A DNA stretch of 64,000 nt from NCBI GenBank assembly GCA_003999685.1, contig CP021222.1, positions 496,001-560,000 of the forward strand, read 5' to 3'. Shown in pieces: positions 23,007-32,787 of this stretch; the stretch's first letter is position 1, and the number at the start of each line of letters is the position of its first letter. Made by a program: the position numbers and the translations under genes. Source of the stretch: Taiwanofungus camphoratus. Lineage: Eukaryota > Basidiomycota > Agaricomycetes > Polyporales > Taiwanofungaceae. Below the pieces are notes generated by a model. The model was given only the letters and a program-made list of their open reading frames with translations, was not told the origin of the DNA and did no database searches.

Positions 23007-23143
23007 AAACTCAAATTTACCTTGACACACATGAGACATCTAAGACAAAATAAGGTCAAAAATAAGATCATCTTAAGTAAACATTAACTGTCTTAATTTT
23101 ACTTAATTAAGAAAATCAAGATAGCTAAGTTAAATTTGAGTTT
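23007..23143. repeat. Foldback (MITE-like) with 17-bp arms
   Basis: AAACTCAAATTTACCTT (23007-23023) is inverted as AAGTTAAATTTGAGTTT (23127-23143) with one mismatch. It encloses a very AT-rich 103-bp centre with further short palindromes (CTTAAG, TTAATTAA). No coding capacity. A miniature inverted-repeat element is likely, but no flanking target duplication was identified. Confidence 0.45.
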
Positions 23144-23349
23144 TGCTGGAAATTGTGTTATATAATCATGGCTTTTATCTAATGAGATACTATGCATTCA
23201 CCAGCTTTGTACAATGGACCAGCTTTATATAACGGCCTTTTGAGCACTGCAAACTTCAGATTACCTCAAGAAACTTGTTGAACATATGGATCTGGTAGTA
23301 CTCTAATGGAATATCAGCTTCAAGCAGTAGAAATTTGTTGTGGCTGTCT

Positions 23350-23590
23350 TACAAGGTGAAAATGCATCAAAGTGAGTCTCAGTATGGCAGGTAATTGACT
23401 GAGATGAGCAGATCTAGTCCCATCTTGCTCACTGTTTCTTTTGGAAATTTCAGTAAACCAGGGCTTCATGCTTTTCATTTGAGCCTGCTACTTAATAAAA
23501 CAATCAACTGGCCATTTATTATGTTCAAAACAAAACATTGAGCAAGCATAACAAATAGCAGCCATATTGCTCAGAAAGAGAATCATGCTA
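23350..23590. repeat. Diverged direct repeat, copy 2
   Basis: Second copy of the repeat at 22318-22560, in the same orientation and more AT-rich. The copy-1 words CTCCTGAAAATTTGGG and CCCCACAGCCTCAG appear here as CTTTTGGAAATTTCAG and CCATATTGCTCAG, a transition-rich drift. Element family unknown. Confidence 0.5.
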
Positions 23591-23922
23591 GATGATTTTA
23601 ATGTGCTCATGCTTAATGGCTGTTGACCTGCTGAAGAAGCCAAGTATTGGCCATACTGTAACATCTTGTGACAAAACTTTGCAATACACTTTCAAAGTGC
23701 ACTGTTGTCTCAGTACTGTTTTGACACATTTTTTTTGTCATTTTGTACAAATGCTAGAAAACAGTCCTGTAGCTAAAACCTTTTTCTATTCATTGCTGAA
23801 ATTCTGAGGTTATAAGCTAATGTTGTTGTGGAGTTATTTATAATTTACAGAAAATTGTACAAAGCTAATGAATGTATAGTAAAGAACACCTGGCAAGTCA
23901 TAGTCTCTGTTGCTTGACCATA

Positions 23923-24133
23923 CAGTGACTCACAAAACTGTTGCAATGCTTGTCACTTTCTGACTGTTTGGCCTATATCTCAGCAACCAGATATACAATA
24001 GCTTCAAATGTTGAACTGTTAGAAAGCCCTGCATTATGGCTTTCCAATGTGGTATCTATCATAAAAAACAGACAAGTATATGTGAAGTTATCTATTATTC
24101 TTTCAGAGAGTTCATTGCAACAGTTTTGTTGCT
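23923..24133 (+). repeat. Left terminal inverted repeat of the Tc1 element
   Basis: 211 bp from CAGTGACTCAC to GCAACAGTTTTGTTGCT. The innermost word GTTGCAACAGTTTTGTT-type sequence is itself repeated near the outer end (CAAAACTGTTGCAA), so each TIR carries sub-terminal copies of the same motif, a likely transposase binding site. Confidence 0.9.
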
Positions 24134-24163
24134 AGCATAATATGGAATAAAAAATACAAATGA

Positions 24164-25201
24164 TTAGTACTTAGTATATCCTCCTTTTGCCTTTATCACA
24201 GGCTCTACCTTTCTAGACATACTTTCTATCAAATTTTGACACACAGGAGCATCAATTGCATCCCATTCCTTCTCTACACGCTCCCAAAGTTTCAAAATCC
24301 CACTTGAAGGCTTTTCATACCCTGCAAGCCTTGTTTTCAAGTGTTGCCAAAGGTGCTCAATAGGATTGAGGTCAGGAGACTGAGCTGGCCATACCATGAC
24401 ATTAAAATCATGGTCCTGAAACCACCTTTTAGCCTTTTTGCTAGTGTGCTTGGGGTCATTGTCTTGCTGGAAGATGACATCTTAAGGGGTTAGACCATAG
24501 TAATCAAGTGATCCTTGAAGTTCATCCTCCAAGATGCTGATATAAAGGTCTGCATCCATCCTCCCATCAATCTTGTATGTCAATCCAACTCCTTCCCAAG
24601 TCATACAGCCCCATATTATGACACTCCCTCCATCAAACTTGACTGTTCCCTTCATCAGTCTGGCACTAAAACCCTCTTCTGGCTTTTTCCATGCCCATTT
24701 CCTTTCATCTGACCCCAGGTGATTGATTTTGGTCTCATCAGACCATATAACCTTCTTCCAATCATCCACAGTTCAGTGCTGATAATTTGCAGCAAAGTCG
24801 AACCTCTCCTTCTGATGATGCTTTGATAGTAGCGGTCATTTCTTCTTCACCACAGCCTTCATACCTGTTTTTCTCAGAGAACGATGAATGGTCTGTGGGG
24901 ATATGGGTGTGTTTTTAATATCCTGAAGTGTTTTAGACACTTGAACAGCACTTTCAGCCTTTCCAGTGCTAATTAAGCGAATAGCATGATGAATATCAGT
25001 GGAAAAAAGCTTGTCTGAGCAGCCACCAGAGGACTTGAGAAGGGTAGGATGAAGTCTAAAGCATATCCTGGTGATAGTACTATAATGTACACCAGTAGAG
25101 CTGGATATTTGGCAAGCAGATTGACCTAAATTAAGCAGAGAAAGAATTTGATTGGTAATGTCTGTAGAGAGGGATTTCATGATGATGAAAGTGTGGTCCA
25201 A
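24164..25201 (-). pseudogene. Tc1-type transposase, broken by three in-frame stops
   Basis: One continuous frame of about 345 codons from 25201 to 24164. N-terminal paired helix-turn-helix DNA-binding domains run from about residue 12 (ITNQILSLLNLGQSACQISS; ISPQTIHRSLRKTGMKAVVK), followed by the DDE domain with IWSDETKINHLGSDERKWAW, FDGGSVIIWGCMTWEGVGLT and VWPAQSPDLNPIEHLWQHLK. Stops interrupt it at about 24838, 24774 and 24483, with the frame otherwise preserved. There are no frameshifts, which fits point decay of C-to-T/G-to-A type rather than deletion. It is long enough to be the full family protein. Confidence 0.9.
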
Positions 25202-25319
25202 TTTGATATTATTGCTTGTTTGTGCTATGTTGAACTTCTCTTAAGGTCATATGACTTGCACAAGCCCAGCAAGCATGATGTCCTGCCACTGTCTATCAAT
25301 ATTTGATCTGCAAAATGTC

Positions 25320-25530
25320 AGCAACAAAACTGTTGCAACAAATCTTTTAAAAGAATGATAGATAACTTCACATATACTTGTCCATTTTTTATAATAGATA
25401 CCACATTGGAAAGCCATGATGCATGGCTTGCTAATGGTCTAATATTTGAAGCTATCACATATCTGGTTGCTGAGATATAGGCCAAACAGTCAGAAAGTGA
25501 CAAACATTGCAACAGTTTTATGAGTCACTG
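25320..25530 (-). repeat. Right terminal inverted repeat of the Tc1 element
   Basis: Reverse complement of the left TIR with about 24 differences in 211 positions. It ends TGAGTCACTG next to the TA target duplication. Confidence 0.9.
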
Positions 25531-25775
25531 TATGTTCCTACCTTCTTGAGACTATCCGCACTTTGGCATAAGATCCTGTCGTGCAGAACTCATTGGCCCC
25601 TTACTCCTTTGCACACATTAGACTTCTAGGACCCTGACTGTGGTCTAGGTGGTTTCTCTGTCATGTCCATTTGCATATCTTTTCCTCTGATATCTCTCAT
25701 AGATACCACATCACTCTAGCTCTCCTATCATAAAACACTGATGAGCACAGACAATGGCTGAACCAAGAAAAGGGC
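25531..25775. other. Unassigned island sequence
   Basis: Follows the Tc1 element. In minus-strand orientation it would be the body of the tRNA-headed SINE candidate next to it. No coding capacity seen. Confidence 0.35.
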
Positions 25776-25848
25776 AACACTAGCAGGATTTGAATCTGCA
25801 TCCTCTCAACTGGTCTTTCGATGCTTTAGACCATTAAGTTATAATGTC
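25776..25848 (-). mobile_element. tRNA-like sequence, probable head of a tRNA-derived SINE
   Basis: Exactly 73 nt. The ends GACATTA and TAGTGTT pair over seven positions, two of them G-T, like an acceptor stem. TAACTTAATGG resembles a pol III A box and GATTCAAATCC is a near-perfect B box inside a GCAG/CTGC T stem. The D stem is 3 bp and the anticodon stem about 4 bp with an 8-nt loop, so it is degenerate. There is no good anticodon loop, so a working tRNA is unlikely. Location in the transposon island suggests a SINE head or tRNA pseudogene. The call rests on fold and promoter boxes only. Confidence 0.6.
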
Positions 25849-25878
25849 GGTCAAACCTAACACTTGTTAGGTGGATAT

Positions 25879-25946
25879 GGGTACAAACCACTGAAGGCTT
25901 CAAACTCCCTCTGGGTACAAACCACTTAAGGCTTTGAACTCCCCCA
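25879..25946 (+). repeat. 34-bp tandem duplication, two copies
   Basis: GGGTACAAACCACTGAAGGC (continuing to 25912) is followed directly by GGGTACAAACCACTTAAGGC. The copies differ at a few transition positions. The following 100 bp also repeats the words CCCTAGGT and GTCTTATCAA. It lies just before the solo LTR. Confidence 0.7.
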
Positions 25947-26074
25947 GTCTTATCAATGCATCAGACCTACTCCCTAGGTTCATCCCTCCATTCAGGACTC
26001 CCTAGGTCTTATCAACGTATTACCCATTGGAGTTATAGGAGTGACCAGGTGTTCAATCTTAAGTAGGAGGGTAA

Positions 26075-26627
26075 TGATACAATTTCTTTTCTCTTGTATC
26101 TTATCAGTCAGACCTCGAATCAGTCCCATAACCTTTCACTTATTGGATGGGCCTTGGATAGGTCCAGCTTCTTTGTGCAGCCCATTGACTCATGGCTGCT
26201 TACAGTACAGGCCCCGGACAGGCCCAACTTACTCATGAACTCTGACTTATATTGGGCCCTGCTCTCACATTCCATCTTATGCATATGTATTGCTAATACA
26301 GCCTGATGACTCATATTGCCTTACTTATGCTTACTCGTGCTGCTTCTTAGATCACATGCCATGGTCCATGTGCAGAGTAGAATACATATATAAGGCCCTG
26401 TACTTTGTAGATCAGACCTTAAGTTTGATCCGGTTATCAGGTAGCTAGTACTCTAGCAATCCTATACTCATATCTTGCAATCTCTCACTTTGTACCTGAG
26501 TACTTGCTCGACATCTATCGACTTTATGCTCCATGGACAACAGATTGTCCTTAAGTCCTTGCTACCCTATTGTGTAGTCAGGCCCTCATATTTGAGGCTT
26601 CACAGTCATTGATACCAGCTTGTATCA
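26075..26627 (+). mobile_element. Solo LTR (LTR retrotransposon fossil)
   Basis: A 553-bp block with the TG...CA ends of a long terminal repeat: TGATACAA at its start and TTGTATCA at its end are perfect inverses. A CATATATAAGG promoter-like word lies about 320 bp in. No second copy and no internal region is present in the window, so it is a relic left by LTR recombination. No matching target duplication is seen at its edges, which suggests age. Superfamily is not decidable from the LTR alone. Orientation follows the TATA word. Confidence 0.55.
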
Positions 26628-27552
26628 TTGACAGCAATTGCCATCCCTTACCACAAAGATAGCTTTGCAAACAGATAGCTGTAGAATAAGAGAGAATTTT
26701 GATCCCCCTTGCTTGAACATTCTTTATCAACAGCTACCAGAGCCAACACAGGCTCTGAAGCTGACATACAGGACTCTAAATGTGCTATTTAATGGGATGT
26801 GACATGAGTTATATACAAATTGTTTGTGTATGCTTGCTCACACACATGACTCATAAGCTGGCAGGACACCTAAGGTGTCACAAACTACCTAGGCAAGTCA
26901 GCTTCATCACTGATAAAGCCTGTTGACATTCTAAAAAAGGGTCTATGAACCCTGAAAAATGGTCCTCACAACCCTTTTGCACACAAGTTAGTCAACTGTA
27001 CTGACATGACATCAATGACACTACACATCATGGGCAATTCTGATAGGCAGCCAGTGTTCTGCCTGACCTGTCACTCCTCTTTACAATGGCATTGACATAT
27101 GGCACTAGACCTGCAAAGAGAAGCACATCAATCTGCAGTATCCTGACAATATATCTGCTTCATAAATTTTGAGATGACTGATAACACAACAAATGTTTTG
27201 ACAATGATCAAGGTCAAGGTTTCAACCTTGATTTGATCAGCTTTTTGGCATCTCTACATGATTTAGCATCCTGCATTCAGCAGCATGCATATCAATTCTC
27301 TGTGCACACGTTCTGCTTTTATCTAAGTCATTAAATGCCTGTGAATATAAGCGCCAGTATATGAAATCCAATGACTTTGCTGATATACCCACATACCTCT
27401 AAATTATTGTAAATCTAAGACAGGGTAATATCTGATAAACCTGAGTCCCTGTTATGTAACTAATTTGAATCAGACATCTGAGACCAGTAATTCTAATATT
27501 ATTAAAGTCACTTTATTCATTAAGACTACAAGTAGCCAGCACTGGCAGAAAC
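26628..27552. other. Unassigned island sequence next to Dicer
   Basis: About 900 bp of AT-rich, CpG-poor sequence without a coding frame, inverted ends or recognised element. Probably an old, decayed transposon remnant. Confidence 0.4.
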
Positions 27553-27667
27553 TTAGATGTGACATTTTAGGTCTTGATCCTATTAACTAATGTATGCGTA
27601 TTGAAGATTGTCTTCAACATGCATATATCAGTTGATAGAATCAAGACCTGATAATATCACATCTAAA
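27553..27667. repeat. Long near-continuous hairpin overlapping the Dicer 3' end
   Basis: The arm at 27553-27597 is the inverse of 27621-27667, with about 85 percent identity by hand and one indel. Between them lies a perfect inner hairpin, TTGAAGA-TTG-TCTTCAA. The whole 115 nt can fold into one stem of about 50 bp with a 3-nt loop. Part of it (27628-27667) is coding sequence for the last Dicer residues and stop. It could be an inserted MITE that supplied the new C-terminus, or a regulatory fold in the transcript. Confidence 0.75.
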
Positions 27668-30600
27668 ATTGCTGCTGGAGCAATGCAAGATAAATCTTCA
27701 CTCAAGTTCAGCTTCTCACCCAATGTACCCGGTGATTCAGTAGATGGGTCAATTTGCATCATGTCCTCCACTTCTTGTTCTTCAGCCAACACAGTAACAT
27801 CTTCCTCAACAGCCTCCTTATCTTCCATCACATTCTGATCCCCATGACAAGCACCATCATACTCTTCTCTGATGATAGTTGCAAGTGCTGCAAAGCCATC
27901 CTCTGTCTCATCATCCAATAGCCTTGTCTCCGTCTCACTTGTCTTAGTGCCGGTGTTATCCACAGTCACACTTTCGCCACAGTTACAGACATGAGACAAG
28001 CAATATGGATGTTGGGGATCACCAAGGAGGTTACGAGCTCTCTCCGCTGCAAGTCCTTTGGCCAGAGATAAATTTGGTGCTATGACAGGTCCAACGACGG
28101 TCTGACCATGGATGATGACAGATATACTGTCATTCCGTTTGACCTCAGGCCGGCTTTGGAGTTTCCTACAAGAACAATTAGTATGTTGTTGGTGGAATTC
28201 AACAATGATATGTACCGAAAACTTATTTTCCTGCACCCAGACTGTGCAGCCCAGATCATCAACTCAGATACTGGGTCCCTCGGTAGGTCAGGAGATAGTA
28301 CAACGAGTAGATCCTCCAAAGCTAGCTCAGCAACAGTCGACGCTCGCTCAAAGTTGTAGTCCGTATCAACTAGAACGGCACCGAGCACACTCTCCAGAAC
28401 ATCACTGATGGCCTTAGGCGGATCCTGTTTCCAAGCATTGAGAACGATATCCTCATTGGATAGTTCTTCCAGAATCGCAACGTGTTTAGTAATAGCTATG
28501 CTGAGCTCAACGTTATTGACCAGGAGTAATTTGTGTAGCCCCAGGCGCTTGATGGCAACGGAAGCTAGCGCGGGTGCGCAGACTGCGCGCGAACGAGCCC
28601 AGGAAAGTTGGCCTGATGTAGCTTTGGGAAACTTCACATACAAGTATCTCATGACCACCAAATCAATGAGGGCTGACGGATTCGGAGCAATCAGCGAGAT
28701 TTAGTACGATACGACCAACCAAATTCACGCACCGTCTCCCATGAACTCCAGACGCTGATAGGAAGAAGTATCAGATTGTGCAAAGGATGGGTGAGTCACG
28801 GCTTCGAGCAACAGATGTCCGCGTCGAAACTGGTAGCCAAGTGCTTCCTGTAAGTTGGTAAAGAGAGAAGAGACAGGCGTCTCCTGTAATCGTCCTCCAT
28901 AGCGCGCATTCCAAGGTAAGGGACCTCCGAAGCTCAAGCCGAGTGCGGTCCCCGCGTGTAGAGCCATGTTTATTCCACCGGTAACGAAGCTCGCACCAAG
29001 CGTAGCTTCCATACAGTCTTGTAAACTTCTGCGTGGGTAAAGTCTTTGGCTATATCGATACGGCTTACTGGATGATGGATCCATATGGGCAGGCGACGTG
29101 TACCTCCATAATCGCAGACTTTGAGGCTCGCATGTCAAATATTGTTCCAATTGAAGCTCCTTCGCACGTGCAAGCAAGGTACGATTCGACACCGAGTTTC
29201 TTCGCAACATGTCGAGTTGACCCTCGTGACGATGTGGAAACTTGTTGAATAGATATACGACAGTGCTGAGCTTCAACACTGAATCTCCCAACGTTTCCAA
29301 ACGCTGGTTGTTGAAGCCCGCGTTCGCGCTTGGTAATGTCAACGCCTGGACCAGCAAGTCGTCAGCAATAGGTGGAAGTCCCAGTTCGATGCGTGCGGTG
29401 CGAGCACGATAAACATCTGTAATGCGGTGACATAACTCTGGTAAAATATGAAAAGTTCGGTAGACATCTTCCGAGATCTCCACCCGCCGACACATCTTCA
29501 GTGGATATAAGAAAATTGATGGCACAGTTGTGACGATTTCCTGACCCGCACCGGCGTTATCTAAAGAATAAGCACAAGAGGTGTGCCGAACATAGGGCTG
29601 CGCTTCAATGCAAGGTCCATCAATGGGTATCTCCAGAACGGCCCCTCGTCGGGTGTATTTATCTAGCCAATACTCCCTGTAAGATGTAAAGCCTGCTTCC
29701 CGAGAGCCCCGGGGAGGAACGGACAGGGGAGAAACATCAGTACATATTTTGCGAAGGAGGAGAGGACGGCCTGTTTCCCTGTTGAACATCAGTAGAGTGC
29801 GATCATAATGCTCTTCCCCGATTCCTGACCAGTCGTAGGTGCCATAAGGGTGCTGTACTGCTCGATCGATGGCCTGAAAGTCAATCTGTAAAGCATGAGT
29901 AATGGGGACTAGGTAGCACGTCAGTGGGAGAGAGATCCCTCTTCCAGTAATGCACCACCATAGTCCCATTCTCATGAAATCTTCCATTACTCTGCGCTGC
30001 CTCCATTCATCTTCCTCATCAAAGTACACCTGTTTCCCTTCGCTGGTTGAGACGTAGACACCGTTACAAACCAATTCTACGGGCGGTAGTAGTGTCCCCG
30101 TGACAAGACCTGCAGTTGGGCGGCCGTCCAGACAGACAACATGTAACCATTGCTTGTCGCCCCGGGTCCAAGGATCACGAACCTGAACATACATCATGTC
30201 AGGTATCTTGCTGACATCTTGAATAATGCGACCGTCGGCGTCCTCATGATCTCCGTTATTGCCACACTGGGCTGGGAGAAGATAATCATCGAATACGTTA
30301 AGTGCGTGTAACTGTTTGACAGCTAGAAAAGCGACGGCACGTTTGGCTTCCTTTTTCGAACGCTTAGATGGACCAGTATAAAGCAGGTGTTCATGCGGTA
30401 GAGGAAGACTAGTGGGGAGTTGGATCGTCGAGGAGAAACCGCCAGAGTACTGAGGTAAGTGTGCTGGCGTGAATTTGTCGTGCGGGATCAGGGAGCATAA
30501 GTGATTCAAGAGACCGATTGCACTACCGTACGTGAGTACAGCACCGGTGTGTGGTATGACGTATCTTTCTCTTTCCGCGATATCTGCGGGATGATCAGAG

Positions 30601-32489
30601 TCTTCCTCTTCGTCTGCAGAGCTTTGCGATGGGTCGTCGCGTGTTTGATACACAAGGCGAAGGTGTGGCTCGCTCTCGGAGAAGGCTTTATAGCGAGCCA
30701 TGTGGGTTGCATGACCTTGTTGAACCATGATCACAAACTTGGAGCTCTTATGGCGCGCTCGTCCACGCGATTGGAGATATCCAACCATATGCTGCAGTGG
30801 ATCAAAGCGAATGACAAGGTCGCAAGCCTGATAAATAATCAATTAATAGCCCCATCAGTAATGAACTGAACTTACTGGAAAGTCAAGACCTTCTTCTGCA
30901 ACAGATGTTGCTATGACTATACGAGTGAATGTCGCAATTAGATTATAAAATTATATAAGACAGAATAAAATAGAATAAAAATGACGCTCACGAAGATTTA
31001 TCTTTCGCTCACGGAACAACTTCACAACGTCCTGCTGTGTCTTCAAAGCCATGCCTTTAATATGAGACTTTGCCAGGTTCGTCGCCCCGTGACCAATGAG
31101 TTGCCCACTCTTGATGAGGTGACTTAATTGAGGAACACGAGGGAGCATCTTCGCGAGACATGCCGCCACATGTCGCTGCTCAACAAAAACGATGCCTTGA
31201 AAAGTGGAGGTATAATGATCGAAGAGAATGTCTATCAACTCGCGAACTTTCGGAGAACACCATTTAAGATGGACGGTGGCCGGAACCACATCGGAGTTTG
31301 TTTCATCTTCAAATAGGTACCGAAATTTGGCCAACACGTTTTGCATTTCCTTGACTTCCGCTGGAAGTTGTACTTCTGAAGTGGCCGGGATCAGAGGCTC
31401 GTCGCTATCTGTGTCAACAAAATTGAGGGCAAAGTATTCCAAGTCAACCTCGCCAGTGTGGTTGATCAGCTGCATGATTCTCTGCTTCACATCATTGTAC
31501 AGAAATAGGTCGGCGCCGTAAGGTCCCAAACTAGCGTATGTCACTTCGTATCTCGTTCGAATCTTGTCTACAGGTAGGCCGATCGCCGGAGGTAGATCTG
31601 ATAAACTCAATTGATGCCAGAGGGAAATGCCCAAGTAAGCCGGGTACGCATCCAGAGGGGCTGCATACTCATGTATAACCTGCGCGACAGTCAGTTTGAC
31701 TTAGAAAAGTTGAGACTGCAAGTTACCTCCAGCGGTTTAGGAGAGTGACCCATCAGTTCATCGACATGTTGACGAACAGCAATTACTTTGGCATCCAAGT
31801 TTCTTTCCAGCGTTACCAGAGATTCAACGGCATCCCTTGGATTCCAAATCGGTGACGCTGTCATGCCAAAGACTTTCGGTCGTCTCTCAGGTGGTAATTG
31901 GAAATACTCGCGCATGATACCATTATACGCGTGATTCTTCCGCGTATGATGACATTCGTCGAAAACCATCAATGAAACCTGGAGTGTAAGTTGACGCTCG
32001 GTCGTTAGGAGGATATCGCAATATCCAACGCAGGCATACCTTGTCCAAACTCCAATGCGAATGAGTGAGAATGTTGAAGAATATTTGAGCTGACACAGAT
32101 TGAGCATGCGGTGTACTAGAAAGATACTTAAACATACCTGTCATTACAAGAACGTCCGCACCGTCCAGTTCTTTCTTCCACCCGACGCGGTCTGCTAAAT
32201 CTACAGCTGTTGCTCCGCAAAATTTCCTGACGCGCAACGGTGTTTGCTTCACGATGAAATCCCCCTGCTGATCAACAAGCGCGACCTTCGGGACAAGAAA
32301 GACAGTGATCTTGCCCATTCCCGCGTCCCGCGCCGCAATCCATCTGATCAAAAGTGTGCTAATGTATGTCTTTCCGCTCCCCGTGTCCAACGCAGCTATA
32401 ACATTACTGCGTTGGGCGCGAGAAAAGATCTCTTCCTGGTAGCGACGCGGCAGCAAGGCATCGCTAACATCTTCCAGATTCACAGTCAT
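27628..32489 (-). CDS. Dicer-like ribonuclease, multiple exons
   Basis: Double-stranded-RNA-cutting enzyme of RNA interference. The N-terminal helicase has Walker A ALDTGSGKT, the DECH box (VFDECHHTRKNHAY) and GMTASPIWNPRD. The C-terminal helicase lobe includes DLVIRFDPLQHMVGYLQSRG and RARHKSS. A Dicer-dimerisation segment follows (HLCSLIPHDKF...KKEAKRAVAFLAVKQLHAL). RNase IIIa has QRLETLGDSVLKL and DCMEATLGASF; RNase IIIb has YQRLEFMGDGALIDL and SDVLESVLGAVL, so the Glu/Asp metal ligands are present in both. A canonical PAZ domain is not obvious. The tail has a degenerate dsRNA-binding-like segment, then an acidic extension (TEDGFAALATIIREEYDG). Total about 1,400 aa. The start at 32489 precedes NLEDVSDALLPRRYQEEIF. 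The 3' end abuts the transposon island and lies in a hairpin. Confidence 0.93.
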
Positions 32490-32787
32490 ACTTCAGTAAG
32501 CCAATAGACGGGAGATTGTTTCCAGGTCCTTGTTCATCATCGGCGTTGTCGTTAAGAATGCATGCAGAGCACCTGTGTTGAACGAGTGCAACAAGTTGAT
32601 TCCAGAGCCACTCTTCACTAGATATGGAAAGGGGTATTGTTGAGGTTGGATCGACAGAAATCTGAATCTAGATTATTTGGCATGATTTGGCCTCGTGGCG
32701 GATGCAGCTCGAAACGAATAGCACCTTCAAGTCCTCAACTAGCTCAGCTCTAGATTGTCATACTTCATCTTGAATACATAGATTTCG
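32490..32787. promoter_or_regulatory. Divergent promoter, Dicer / PLP2
   Basis: 298 bp separate the Dicer and phosducin-like start codons on opposite strands, so both promoters and 5' leaders are compressed here. No TATA box is evident. Includes TTGATTCC/CTAGATT words of no known meaning. Confidence 0.5.

Larger units (their letters stand above)
23923..25530 (-). mobile_element. Tc1/mariner-family DNA transposon, DD34E, 211-bp TIRs
   Basis: A 1,608-bp element flanked on both sides by the dinucleotide TA (23921-23922 and 25531-25532), the target duplication of Tc1/mariner transposons. Both ends begin with CAGTGACTCA and continue as 211-bp inverted repeats. The transposase lies between them on the minus strand. 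Its catalytic triad is visible: Asp in VIWSDETKI, Asp in FQQDNDPKHTS and Glu in SPDLNPIEHLW, with 34 residues between the second and third, so DD34E. By hand alignment the two TIRs differ at about two dozen of 211 positions, nearly all transitions. The transposase has three in-frame stops, so this copy cannot move itself. The TIRs may still be bound by a transposase from another copy. Confidence 0.92.
21992..27552. other. AT-rich, CpG-poor transposon island
   Basis: From just upstream of the AhpD-like start to the Dicer 3' end, GC content drops visibly, and CG dinucleotides are rare from about 22.6 kb on. Individual elements are listed separately. Stretches not assigned to an element (about 22.6-23.0, 24.1, 25.54-25.77 and 26.63-27.55 kb) are low-complexity or unrecognised and contain no supported gene. 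Confidence 0.8.

Noticed and set aside
25770-25860. Primer-binding site of an LTR element
   Set aside because: The match to tRNA extends over 73 nt with both ends and both promoter boxes, much longer than a primer-binding site.
28108-28408. Plus-strand frames inside Dicer
   Set aside because: Antisense shadows; the minus strand encodes RNase IIIb and the C-terminal tail.
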